From Bugulina stolonifera (lineage: Eukaryota > Bryozoa > Gymnolaemata > Cheilostomatida > Bugulidae): a stretch of DNA of 64,000 nt. The translations under genes were made by a program, and so were the position numbers. The notes below the pieces were generated by a model. The model searched no databases. It was not told where the DNA came from and saw only the letters and a list, made by a program, of their open reading frames with translations. This document shows positions 27,201 to 33,980 of this stretch, one piece after another (positions within the stretch are counted from its first letter, which is position 1; the number at the start of each line of letters is the position of its first letter). The stretch is taken from positions 4,907,504 to 4,971,503 of the forward strand of contig OW285191.1 of the NCBI GenBank assembly GCA_935421135.1. The letters are read 5' to 3'.

Positions 27201-29640
27201 GCTGTAAGAATGACTTCAACCTTTGACTTACAGCAACAGACTGACTTTATTATAGGCTACTGTTTAGGATAGAGCATCAACAGAAATGGAGAAATAGAAG
27301 TGTCCTTATGAATGTAAACACAAGTTGACCACACAGAGTGACTAGTAAATATGCCAATTTAGTTTGACATGAATTACACAATATTTCAGCAAATAGTGGG
27401 AAATAAAACCAGATATAGGCCTACATGTATTATATTCATGTAACCTATAGGAGAAACATAGCACTCACTCTCTGGCTTTCTTCAGTATATCCACAGGCTC
27501 AGCTCCGTTGAGAATACCGTCAAGAAAGATCTTGTCGGCTGCTTTATTTTGACCCAGCTCCTCTACACAGAGAGCCCAGGCTTTGTAAAAGGTGGCGGAT
27601 TTTGTACCTATAGATCTACTTTTCATATACTGGTACATATCCACAGGTTTATTGCACTCTCCAGCCTAACAATAGAATACTCATTCATTAGAATATTATA
27701 GAAATAATGTATAGCCATTGTCAGGATAGGATCCAACAGAAAACGACATACCACTCTTATAGAACAGTGCGCATGCACAGTTTATAATAAAGAGATTGTG
27801 TTTGAAATTCAGCACTATTATACTAATAAGATGATAGGCTATCATATATGAATGCATCTTCAATTTGATTCATTCTTCCAACTTCATTTTTTTCAGTCAA
27901 ATGATGAGCCTAGGGATGCCCTGCAGAGTTAGTCTTGAAAGCAAACAGTAGCTGGTGATAAAGTATTACTGTTAGCCTACAACACCTTCAAAGTCTGGGG
28001 CACGTTATGAGGGATTGTACTAGAAGGTGATCAATCTGATCTTTGCCTATTCATCAATGATTTGAGTGTTATAAAATTGGCTAGCTAGTAATATAAACGA
28101 TAGAGTAAACAAAGAGACCTCATATCTGACAATCGTAAACGGTGGTAGAAAACTACATCCAACAAATAATGTAAATGGTGATAAATTAGCCTACTTACAA
28201 AGCGAATCCATATCTTGATAAATCTTTCGTCATCATTGTATTTGCTAGTTTGGTTAAACTTCTTTACGCAAGCTTTGAGAAGTTCTCCCAGGGGACTGGA
28301 CTTTCCTCCTCTTGGATAGTTCTGGTCTGCCCAGTTGATGTAGTCGTACCAAGTGGAGAGAGGGTCATCACCTTCATATGATCTCAATGCCAACTCATAT
28401 TTCCTGTTTATGTGAGGTAAAACATATTAATGATACAGTGGAAACAAGAATTTGGAAATCACATACAGTAACCTACTACAATACAGTGCAGCATATACAA
28501 AAATGGTCTGTTGAATGGGAATTGCCATTCAATGATAAGAAATGTAAAGTCATAGCTTTTGGGGATCAGGCAAACGAGCCGAAATACGAGCTCGGAGATA
28601 CTGAGATGGATTGGGTTGACGCTACAACATGCCTGGGAGTAATAATGCAATCTAATCTAAAATTTGACCAACATATGGCTCTGAAGAAAGAAAAAGCCTC
28701 AAGAACACTTGGAGCAATCAAGCACATCCTACACGAAGCCCCTGAAGGTCGTTTACTGGCCTACACTAGCCTGTGTCGCCCGATATTAAAATATGCCGAC
28801 ACTGTGTGGGACCCAATGCTAACAAAGGACTGACTTTCTTGAAATGATACAACACCGTGCAGTCAGGTTCATTGGTAGACTGAGAGGAAGGGAAAGTGTT
28901 ACTGAGGCATGTTCCAAATTTGGTCTCCAACTACTCAAGCAGAGACGCATTAATCACAGAATAGCCTTGCTGATGGAGATATTACAAAAAGAAGAGCGCC
29001 ACTCAACACTTGAAATGGCCTATGATGAAATCTCCAAAGACCGCCAAAATGTGACGATGACCACTAGATCCGCTGCACGTGGTGAGCTGACATCAGTTTA
29101 CACAGCCTCACAAGTAGGCCCATATCATAGTAGTTTCTTACCAAAAACTATCAGACACATCAGAGGAAACACAGACTAGCAAACAGAACATGGCGTAAAG
29201 CTGTAAACAAAAGTTGGTAGTTGAACATCCTGTAAAGGACTACCACACTACACTACTAAAAAGTACCAACAAACAGCAGATTCGATTGCTGTAACCCCCT
29301 GTAGCCAAATAAAGCCGCACACTGTTATCCAAATGAGGACCTCCTTTATACATTTAGTGTCCCAGAATGTACGATTACTTCAAAGGTATTTAAAGGTAAA
29401 GGCATGGACTGGAGTGACAGAGCTGAGCAATCAATGACAGATTCAATGAGATTGATTTTTTTTCTGTTTACAGTTTGAGTTTACATACTGTTTCTCCAGA
29501 TTAAGCTTTGATGACGTATCATTGTCCACCATAGCACAGAGGCCTGCATTTAATTCCCCAATATTCCGCCCTTGCTTCCTTGGTTGAACATTTTCTTTAC
29601 TTTTTTCCCATTCTGGGACATCTTCGCGATCCCGCTCCAT
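3212..29640 (-). CDS. BUB1/BUB1B: MadBub: undivided BUB1/BUBR1 spindle-checkpoint kinase, 25 exons, 1356 aa
   Basis: Exons in transcript order: 29640-29489, 28403-28199, 27665-27469, 25822-25603, 20066-19941, 19604-19477, 19016-18899, 18690-18603, 17541-17364, 16681-16550, 16271-16175, 15730-15597, 15429-14844, 14385-14333, 9583-9365, 8991-8804, 8228-8023, 7021-6907, 6721-6647, 5959-5802, 5294-5169, 4690-4572, 4393-4222, 3991-3882, 3380-3212. All junctions are GT-AG, phases agree, and the total of 4071 nt is an open frame. BUBR1/Mad3 and BUB1 guard anaphase by inhibiting Cdc20-APC/C and by signalling at kinetochores. Here KEN boxes (residues 15-17, 285-287), TPR-like domain (about 51-185), GLEBS (from 383), coiled coil (412-470), ABBA-type motifs, KARD (877-882) and a kinase with Lys1094, HGDIKPDN (1194-1201) and DFG (1226-1228) are all in one chain. 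Vertebrates split these between two paralogues and BUBR1 has lost kinase residues. The start is the first ATG, just before KEN1. Exon 11-12 linker assignments are the least certain. Confidence 0.93.
5310..5420. repeat. 33-bp tandem repeat, about 3 copies
   Basis: Units containing CTGTAGACAGTACTAGAGAA repeat head-to-tail in the intron just beyond MadBub exon 21 (upstream in the transcript). No function is apparent. Confidence 0.7.
6186..6615. repeat. 20-bp minisatellite carrying about 20 TGAGTCA sites
   Basis: Twenty copies of TGAGTCA (the AP-1/TRE consensus, nearly palindromic) are spaced every 20 bp with the linker GTTGTACAATG. In the centre, units alternate GGATGAGTCAG and GAGTGAGTCAG, giving a 40-bp higher-order period. 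It lies in the intron between MadBub exons 19 and 20. Confidence 0.9.
7995..8014. repeat. Homopolymer run of 20 G
   Basis: The tract sits 9 bp from the donor of MadBub exon 17 (exon end 8023), so the transcript reads GTAAGACT followed by poly-C. Length is likely polymorphic and error-prone in sequencing. Confidence 0.85.
8804..9583 (-). other. MadBub exons 15-16: conserved STPF segment and KARD (PP2A-B56 site)
   Basis: Exon 15 (9365-9583) encodes DIAGTFAQQARLASTPFN, matching the conserved FARAARxxSTPF-type block that precedes the KARD in BUBR1 and BUB1. Its last codons join exon 16 (8804-8991) to give LSPITENSKES, an LxxIxE-type B56-binding site (L877, I880, E882) with a Ser-Pro inside. In BUBR1 phosphorylation here recruits PP2A-B56 to stabilise kinetochore attachments. 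The motif is split by the intron (donor GTACCC). Confidence 0.85.
9754..9987 (-). repeat. 3' LTR of the Gypsy element
   Basis: 234 bp, begins TGTTATGTACTT and ends CAAACATTACA on the plus strand. The polypurine-like GTGGAGGAG directly precedes it in element orientation. Confidence 0.95.
10111..13992 (-). CDS. Gypsy Gag-Pol polyprotein, 1293 aa, intact
   Basis: A single frame runs through all retrotransposon domains. Gag occupies about the first 200 residues and ends in two CX2CX4HX4C zinc knuckles (C203-C216 and C223-C236). An aspartic protease has EIDTGAAVSLM (D286). Reverse transcriptase has FTKLDLSQAY (D502) and YLDDV (561-565). RNase H has LSCDASSYGIG and TDHKPL. Integrase has a HHCC zinc finger, HVDYCEF, SDNGPQF and GAAERAV as the D, D and E sites. 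No frameshift separates Gag and Pol, and the start lies 13 nt from the LTR. The C-terminus is a basic, Pro/Thr-rich tail without a clear chromodomain. No stop or lesion was seen. Confidence 0.95.
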   Translation of the reverse strand: MAAKTVFDRYDGKEDIETYFERLDLFFVVQETPNNKRVPVLLSSVGAEVYGILEDLVSPDAPNGKTLQQLKEVLIGHYKPQPPVIASRFTFMRASKHADESVNDYLLRIRKLAVPCSFGAFLDDALLLAFVSGLPLNGNVQKRLLGEKDLTLEQAVSLTNAMEMARLEVAEQSTPSVGITSDTENVNQVGRKMFRQGDKNVRCYCCGRFGHIVSRCRYKDLTCNKCGKKGHLMKVCNGQGVKHIEDTGAVDESRENQYVYKVHQNNRGAYVVSVSVNGKPVVMEIDTGAAVSLMCHSQWKELFPEGSLRQYRGGMLKSYTKDVIAVRGEALVDVGYQGKSHKLPLIVVSGEQRPPLLGRDWLAQVRLDWLSVSQIQKLEPEDVEDGGIFQTGIGTIRGYKAEIEVKDGTKPIFCKARPVAYALKDKVGHELDRLVAEGVLEPVTHSNWASPIVVVPKPNGAIRLCGDFKVSINQSLKQHNHPIPCIEDILAGLAGKRVFTKLDLSQAYQQLQLDEDSKDYLVINTHKGLYRHTRLAYGISTAPAIFQSVMERMLAGLPVAIYLDDVLIGSKSDEEHESILKRVLARLDEHGVCLRKDKCEFRKSELTYLGHTISKEGISPTDEKVEALRGAATPTNVSELRSFLGAVNFYGRFIKNLSTLLAPLYRLLNKEAAWDWNESCRQTFAKCKELLSGSSVLVHYDQKLPIKLSCDASSYGIGAVFSHVVEGNERPVAFGSRTLTDAEKNYSQIEKEALALKYGITKFHKYLYGRKFVLVTDHKPLQALLGRKVGIPTLAAARMQRWALILAAYEYDIEYRPGKEHGNADMLSRFPVDQIEVEVATIEGVNSMLGSLPVSSDEIARQTASDSKLSRVMLYVMEGWPRNMVNEELEAFCRNRDYLSVDQGCLVYGYRVVIPHSLQERILAELHETHAGIVKMKAVARSFIWWPSLDKDIDSWVKGCDECSAYQRSPATAPLRPWPWAERPMQRIHVDYCEFQSTQILVIVDVHSKWIEAVPVSSTTASATCQVVRRFVAAYGCPEELVSDNGPQFASEEFAWFCRMNGIKHILVPPYHAASNGAAERAVQVIKSSMYKIKHLKLHIALANVLMRYRMTPHSTTGRRPDELFLKRQVRSRLSLVRPSLTTSVGIQQDNHKRYHDKSVSLRGFGAGEKVSVKEGRQGGAGPRWLEGEIVKVKGTHGYLVRVNNGRVRYCHIDHLKKASQEFRKPNTETIPGPIVTNRPIVPILPTTTTHNAVPDSNEEDNSEPVRIEPETTTVHRSPQPPVRYSEEYPGYK
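14006..14239 (-). repeat. 5' LTR of the Gypsy element
   Basis: Same 234-bp sequence as the other LTR, followed in element orientation by the primer-binding-site-like sequence and, after 13 nt, the Gag-Pol start codon. Confidence 0.95.
14844..15429 (-). other. MadBub exon 13: eight tandem ABBA-type (FQVFSDE) repeats
   Basis: This 586-nt exon encodes eight consecutive 20-21-residue units (residues about 609-761), each starting with FQVFSDEQ or a close variant and ending in QQKPS or QQRPS. Seven have Phe at the first position; one has Leu; one has Tyr at the fourth. FxVFxDE fits the ABBA motif consensus Fx[ILV][FHY]x[DE], by which BUBR1, BUB1, cyclin A and Acm1 bind the Cdc20/Cdh1 propeller. 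The position, between GLEBS and KARD, is where BUBR1 has a single such motif. The DNA repeat spans about 14922-15380 at a 60-63-bp period. Confidence 0.9.
14922..15380. repeat. Coding minisatellite (60-63-bp period) of the ABBA array
   Basis: Eight units share the core TCATCAGAGAACACTTGAAA on the plus strand. All units keep the reading frame and none has a stop. Differences between units are mostly in the linker, while the FQVFSDE codons are nearly constant. Confidence 0.85.
16010..16165. repeat. 35-bp tandem repeat, about 4 copies
   Basis: Units with ACCTAGCAACAGGTAAACAT and GACTAGTG repeat head-to-tail beside MadBub exon 11, in the intron that follows it in transcript order. Confidence 0.75.
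16310..16383. repeat. Perfect 37-bp direct duplication
   Basis: The unit beginning ATACTACCAGATGGTAAGTA occurs twice with no visible change, just upstream (transcript sense) of MadBub exon 11. Each unit contains GGTAAGTA, a donor-like sequence on the plus strand only. Confidence 0.8.
16725..17040. repeat. AT-only minisatellite (TATAATATAACA type)
   Basis: About 315 bp of repeated ATATAATATAACATATA and ATATAGCATATA units, in the intron between MadBub exons 9 and 10. All three minus-strand frames are open only because the unit lacks stops; the implied Tyr/Ile/Leu/Met proteins are not credible. Confidence 0.9.
17159..17295. repeat. About 30-bp tandem repeat, 4-5 copies
   Basis: Units of TGTGCATAGACATAGGTTAT plus TTATATCAC repeat next to MadBub exon 9. 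Confidence 0.8.
17691..17854. mobile_element. Short foldback element (MITE), family A copy 1
   Basis: A 164-bp unit has inverted ends TTAGGTGCAG...CTGCACCTAA extending inward (GTGGAGAAATTT / AAATTTCTCCAC). A close copy is at 62795-62956 and a degenerate one at 25214-25364 in the other orientation. Only the left end (GTTAGGTGCAGAAGTGGAGA) is found at 39080-39105. The middle holds AGAGAAGACAACTTCTCC. Confidence 0.8.
18603..20066 (-). other. MadBub exons 5-8: ABBA-like motif, KEN box 2, second ABBA-like motif and GLEBS
   Basis: Exon 5 starts with LYTDEND, in the position of the first ABBA motif, then has NNKENTREAGVW, the second KEN box with its trailing Gly-x-Trp. Exon 6 has FEVHQDE, which fits the ABBA pattern Fx[ILV][FHY]x[DE]. 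Exon 8 begins VYAGVSEFSFEEL, the GLEBS motif that binds the Bub3 propeller. Order and spacing follow BUBR1: two Cdc20-binding motifs flank KEN2, upstream of Bub3 binding. Confidence 0.88.
19184..19371. mobile_element. Pogo/Tigger-like MITE with TA target duplication
   Basis: Ends CAGTGAAACTTGCTTAATTC and, in complement, CAGTGGAACTTGCTTAGTTC are flanked by TA on both sides. Inner sequence GCGAATTATCCGAGGTTGAAC resembles pogo/Tigger termini. No ORF is present, so it is nonautonomous. Confidence 0.7.
20270..20412. repeat. Copy of a dispersed repeat (inverted relative to 25003-25145)
   Basis: The segment containing AATGGGAATTTTATCTTGCA and GTATAAAACCTGCACGAAA recurs as its reverse complement at 25003-25145. 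Immediately to its right is a CpG-rich block (20405-20590) with GTCCG or CGGAC about ten times. Confidence 0.65.
20940..21280. repeat. AT-rich low-complexity tract
   Basis: TAATAT/TTATTA-rich sequence in the 5.5-kb intron between MadBub exons 4 and 5. No gene or element boundary was recognised in it. Confidence 0.6.
21480..21584 (+). pseudogene. LINE reverse-transcriptase C-terminal fragment (copy 2)
   Basis: The frame reads GRESVTAAKAELGLQ and HERRRDHRLALVT before a stop. It aligns to GRESVTEACSKFGLQLL and QRRINHRIALLM in the larger fragment at 28844-29179. Only this 35-codon piece is readable, so it is a decayed remnant inserted in a MadBub intron. Confidence 0.6.
22000..24240. other. Unassigned intron DNA
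   Basis: Part of the large intron between MadBub exons 4 and 5. I see no conserved coding block, RNA gene or clear element boundary here; short ORFs lack recognisable motifs. Confidence 0.5.
24454..25012. mobile_element. Foldback element with about 170-bp arms
   Basis: The left arm (24454-24635) and right arm (24842-25008) are inverted copies, sharing CAAAGCTAATGTTTCTACCT and CTCTTTGATTTGACAAT with small changes. The approximately 200-bp spacer has no ORF. It adjoins the dispersed repeat 25003-25145 and a CGGAC-rich block to its left (24340-24450), and the same neighbours occur near 20270-20590. Confidence 0.65.
25003..25145. repeat. Second copy of the dispersed repeat seen at 20270-20412
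   Basis: Reverse complement of the 20270-20412 segment (CGTGCAGGTTTTATACAACA and AAGATAAAATTCCCATTTAA). It also contains a variant GGAGAAGACAACTA motif. Confidence 0.65.
25214..25364. mobile_element. Family A foldback element, degenerate copy 3
   Basis: Reverse orientation and diverged relative to 17691-17854, but it keeps GTGGAGAAATTT, GGTTGACCGCCCT and AAGGCTATCT blocks. Confidence 0.6.
25871..26827. mobile_element. Nonautonomous hAT-type element, 957 bp
   Basis: Ends CAGGGGTTG... and ...CACCCCTG are flanked by a perfect 8-bp target duplication CATAACGA (25863-25870, 26828-26835). No ORF of note lies inside. It sits in the MadBub intron between exons 3 and 4. The 8-bp duplication and CAGGG termini are typical of hAT elements. 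Confidence 0.8.
26884..26960 (+). mobile_element. tRNA-derived SINE head
   Basis: A box-A-like GTGACGTACTGGTCAGAG is followed about 45 bp later by a box-B-like GGTTTGATTCC (26939-26949), the RNA polymerase III spacing of tRNA-derived SINEs. A GGGCATCCAACC body follows. The 3' end was not located. Confidence 0.45.
27469..29640 (-). other. MadBub exons 1-3: KEN box 1 and Mad3/BUB1 homology (TPR-like) domain
   Basis: Exon 1 carries EWEKSKENVQP, closely matching the first KEN box context of BUBR1, which inserts into Cdc20 and makes the protein a pseudosubstrate of APC/C. Exon 2 holds the conserved GDDPLSTWYDYINW and NYPRGGKSS segments and ends in DDERFIKIWIRF; exon 3 holds YMKSRSIG and FYKAWA. 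These are the family's signature blocks for the helical domain that binds KNL1-type KI motifs. Exon 1 is in the BUBR1/Mad3 style; BUB1 paralogues usually lack this KEN box. Confidence 0.92.
28430..29179 (+). pseudogene. LINE reverse-transcriptase C-terminal remnant (copy 1)
   Basis: Two broken frames (to 28833 and 28844-29179) read as the thumb and C-terminal part of a non-LTR retrotransposon. The blocks are WSVEWELPFNDKKCKV, TCLGVIMQSNLKFDQH, YTSLCRPILKYADTVWDP, then IQHRAVRFI. This arrangement is typical of Jockey/CR1-like LINEs. A frameshift and stop near 28831 separate the halves and the 5' part is absent. It lies in the intron between MadBub exons 1 and 2, antisense to the gene. Confidence 0.8.
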
Positions 29641-29972
29641 TTTCAAAAGTAAAAACTACACTGTTTCTATTGGTAATTGATTTCGAAGTGAACAAGGATG
29701 TCTTATCCAGTTAACTATAACATCAATAGCAAAAGTAATAAAATATATTAAACAGCTCATTGAAATCATGAGAAGAAAACCCGTGTATTCCACGGACCCG
29801 GCCGTTCCGTGGAATCCTTTGGTCTGTTTACTTACAAATCAAAGATATCAAATTAACAAGTTTGTCACGTGATAGCCACCATTATTTTGCCAAGCTACGG
29901 CTTCTTCATTCAGGTACGGAAAAAATACAAGTTGTTACCAATTATTTATCACCAACGCGTTAGACCCAATAA
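29641..29972. promoter_or_regulatory. Divergent promoter region of MadBub (-) and NOVA-type gene (+)
   Basis: Only 332 bp separate the two start codons, which point away from each other. The region has an E-box CACGTG (29866-29871) and a strong palindrome with arms TTCCACGG and CCGTGGAA around CGGCCG (about 29787-29813). No TATA box is evident for either side. Shared control is inferred from spacing only. Confidence 0.65.
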
Positions 29973-32900
29973 ATGGACATGCAATCTGATTCTCGAAAAC
30001 GCCCTTTAGATTCCGATGGAGACGATGGTATGACAAAACGATCAAATCAAGGAAATTTAGGTTAGTAGACGAATGTTTTGTTAATGTTTGTTATGTAGGC
30101 TACTGTAAGTGTAACTGTTTAATTTTAAATTTAATAATTATCATTATCTTTATCTTAATCTTATGTCCTCAAATTGTATTATAATTATTATATTATGTTG
30201 TTTACTTATTATTATAAATATTATTAAATTACGATGTTTTTTAGTTCATTAATTGCGTTTTAATAAATTTTATTATTTTATATAATATATATATTTATTA
30301 TAATATTAAAATCTAGTTCATGAACTAACGAATATTAATTTTAATTTGTTATTCCTAAAGTTAAAGTCAGCCATACGAACTGCTTGTGCTTTCCTTGATT
30401 AGAAAGGGAAGTTTATGCTTGTGAGGCCATATTCTCAATACAAATGTTTCTACACTGGTGTTTTCATGCAAAAGATTTATCTTTTGAGCGGTTACTTGTT
30501 ACTATGACAACATACCACTGCATATGCCTACAGTATAGGGCCTCTCTGATAGTGTAGTGTGGTTATGTCACAGTAATTGAGACCGAGATCACCAGAGATG
30601 GCTGACCGATCAGTGAAATCGTTCAGGTCATCTCCAAGTCCATGTGGTGGTCATGGATTCAATTGACTGGCTCACTCAGCTTCTACTCCAAGGTAGAGTG
30701 AGTTGACTAATCTAACTCAGTAGCCTCAGTGTGAAATTGCCCACTCTCACTATTTGATATGCTTTAGCTGCTCTATTACTTTTCTACTAGATGAAAACAG
30801 TCTTTACTTAATTTTCTAGATTCAGGTATGGTCAAATTTCATCAATGCAAGTAGTTATTCTAACTTAACTTTTGCAGATCCACAGAGCCGCGATGATGTC
30901 CACTTGAAGATGTTGGTACCTAGCTGTGCTGCTGGTGCAGTCATAGGTAAAGGTGGAGAGACTATTGGCAAGCTGCAGAGAGAATCTGGAGCCAAAATGA
31001 AGATGTCAAAGAACCAAGACACATTCCCTGGTAAGTGCCAACTTGTTGCATTGATGGCGAGGAGCAGGTTTTACTTGTTAACCCATTATGTCAGCAATAC
31101 TTTGTATGCTGCTTGGGTTAGTTGTAACTAAGACCGTGATCTTCAAGTACACATCAGTTATGTTCTTGGCCCTCAGTTATGTATAACCTTGACCTTGTGC
31201 GCTTACTAGGTACCAGTGAACGGGTATGTCTTATAGTTGGCACTGTATCGGCATGTCAGCAGGCACATGAAGATGTTGCACAAATAATTAGTGATAAACC
31301 AGATCCACAGCCGAAACCGAGTACAGATGGAGACGGTAAAATCAACTACCAAAGGCACCAACAGGTAAGCCAACCTCTGATGGTGTTAGCAAGTTAAGTA
31401 AGTGTGGTTGTCAGGTCTCATGGGAGGATACTAAGGCAAGAGGTTCAAGGAATTGTGCCTTACAAATTCTAGTTGGAGGAACTTGTCAATATTGATTGGT
31501 GCTTTCCGTGTAGGCCTGCGTATCCTGGCCTACTAATAGGCTACATGCAGTCATAGACCTCTTAAAGGTGCTAAGTGGTTGCAATAAAGGCTGTGACCTA
31601 AGGCATTCCAGAGAATATAATGTAAATATACCTTGTAGATAGTTATAGGGCGAATGCATTATCCCCCAATGGCAGTGACAATATGCAATTTCACTCCAAT
31701 GGAACTCTCTGCTGATCATCATACAGACTAGTCTAGCTGTAAGCTATCAACTTGTACTGTATATTATAGACTAAGTTCTTGGTGCCTAATGCCAGTGCTG
31801 GAGTGATCATTGGTAAGGGGGGCTCATACATTAAAGAACTGAAAGAGCACAGTGGAGCTCATGTTAATGTTTCACACAAGGGAGATAATCCTGAGCGAAT
31901 TGTCACAGTGTCAGGTAAGGCAGTTCAGTGGATAGTATATGTTTATGTAAGGTCAGCCGTGTACATAGTATCGAGTATTGAGGATAGGCACTAGCATTGT
32001 CCCAATCATGTTCACCATATTAGTTACTCAATGTGGGAGATTCAGTAGTTTAGTCATCAGTAGAATACTCTATACAATAGCATATTGCATATGAGGATGC
32101 TGTTTAGGTCTATAATATATGTTTGTGTGAAGTCAAAGTAGCACATAGCTGATGAATCCACATAGACCGGCTGGTTTTTTACTCTTTGTCGATTATGTTG
32201 CTTGACTACATTCAGTTACGGTTATATGGTTATGACTTGATGGAGTAATGGGATAGTGTAGGCCTATGTATTATATACTTCATTGCCGATGTGGTCTGTT
32301 ATGATGAGTGCATTGTGGGACAGGTGACACATCGGAAATCAGATCAGCCATGGCAATGCTATTGGAGAAACTGGCTGCGGATCCCCAGAGCTCTCTCTAC
32401 CCAAGCCTCAACTATGCCAGCATGCACTCAGGGTATGTACTATATCACTACTCACCGCACCCGTGTGTGTATACCTAGGATACTATATCACTACTCACCA
32501 CACCCGTGTGTCTATACCTAGGATACTCATAATGATAATAGTTATTGTGTCTCAGTATACCTGAGCTTTGTTCATATTGTGCTTACTTACTCCACCAATT
32601 TGTGACTGCACACTCAAACAAGTTGTCTGTGTGATGACTCAACGTGTTAATGTGAGTGTTAATGTAAGCTACTGCTAGCTCATGGGAGGAAAGTTTAGCT
32701 CAAGACTGTCAACTGTATATAAATTGGAACAGTGTTAACTAGTAGTCCTAACGGTACTATTCTATAAATTGTCGTAAGATAATTTTGTTGACATTTATTT
32801 TATTTATGTTATTTGATTGTTTAGAGGTAACATGCCTAGTGCCAGCAATTCCTACACTAACATGCACAATAACCCTGTGGGTGGCATGAATATGGGTGGC

Positions 32901-33980
32901 ATGGGAGGTGGGGGTGGCACGATGACTCCCCAACAAGTACAGCAGGCGGCTCAAAGTCTAAGTACAAGTGAGTCTATATAGTATAATATCTGATAAACTT
33001 TCACATTTACTGCTAGGAGTAACATGATACTTTAGTACAATGTGTATAGATTGTCTGAGGATCATTAGGAAGTACACTAGCTGTTGTTTTGTTGGTGTAT
33101 TGATAACATGTGTATGTGATATTGTACTCTACTCTACAGTCTATTCTACTAGTACGCTCATCTTGTAGTGATGAGGAACTTCAATAACCTGGGCAGTGGG
33201 ATTAATAATCTTAATATTGGTGCCCGTCCCAGAAATCCTGTGCTAGAACAGCTGGTGCAGACACTCAAGCTCACAGGCTACACCGATGCAGCAGCTGAGG
33301 AAATAGCCTCTGCTCTATCCACCCTTGCAAACTACGGGGTGCTCAGCCTAACTGGAGGTAGTTTACTTGGTAATCTTATGAACCTCAACCGCCTCACTCT
33401 CAACAACGGCTCATCCTCGGCAGCCAATGGCAGCCAATCATCCTCTGTGCCTTCCTTATTGGGCGGCTCTGGCTCCCAGGGCTCCAGAACTGACGTTTCA
33501 TCTGGTTTTGGCGGCTCCGGTGCCTCAGGCGATGATGATGGTGCCTCTCTGTTAAGGCAGCTCACGCAAACACTAGCTCGAAGTAAGTCTGGGGGCGGTG
33601 GTGATGTCTTTAGCACTGGTAGTGTCAAAGACGACTCTAGCATGTATGGTAATAGTGGTTCAATGTTCGAGAATAGCGGTGGGTTTGGTGGTTTCGGTAC
33701 GCAACCATCAGGTAGTCCTGAGTCTCAAGATACGCAGGAAATTGAAGTAGCAGAAAATTTAGCCGGCGCAATTATTGGCCAGCAGGGCAGAGGTATTACT
33801 GAAATACAGCACATGACCGGCGCAAATGTTTCAGTAAGTCGGCGTGGTGTTTATGCTCCTGGTACTCAAAACAGAATTGTTACGGTGTCAGGGCCAGCTT
33901 CTGGTGTCGGCAGAGCAGCGTTACTAGTGCGCCAAAAAATTCAAGAGGCAGAGCAGAGACGAGCTGGTCAAACATACTAA
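29973..33980 (+). CDS. NOVA: NOVA-type RNA-binding protein, three KH domains, 7 exons, 534 aa
   Basis: Exons 29973-30060, 30878-31030, 31210-31364, 31770-31914, 32324-32432, 32825-32967 and 33169-33980 join in phase (1605 nt). KH1 has VPSCAAGAVIGKGGETIGKL and continues across the exon 2-3 junction (TSERVCLIVG). KH2 has VPNASAGVIIGKGGSYIKEL. KH3 has VAENLAGAIIGQQGRGITEI, so its GxxG loop is GQQG. Between KH2 and KH3 lie a Gly/Met-rich stretch and EEIASALSTLANYGVL, a segment characteristic of NOVA. NOVA proteins bind YCAY clusters and control alternative splicing. PCBP/hnRNP-K proteins share three KH domains but not this spacer, so NOVA is the better call. Translation may start at either of two nearby ATGs (29973 or 29979). 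Confidence 0.9.
30595..30685 (+). mobile_element. Possible tRNA-derived SINE fragment
   Basis: GGCTGACCGATCAGTGA resembles a box A and GGATTCAATTG, about 45 bp on, a weak box B. It lies in NOVA intron 1. The match is poor and no 3' end was found. Confidence 0.3.
32441..32526. repeat. 43-bp direct duplication in NOVA intron 5
   Basis: The unit ACTATATCACTACTCACC... CTATACCTAGGAT occurs twice in tandem with a few changes, just after the exon 5 donor. Confidence 0.7.
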
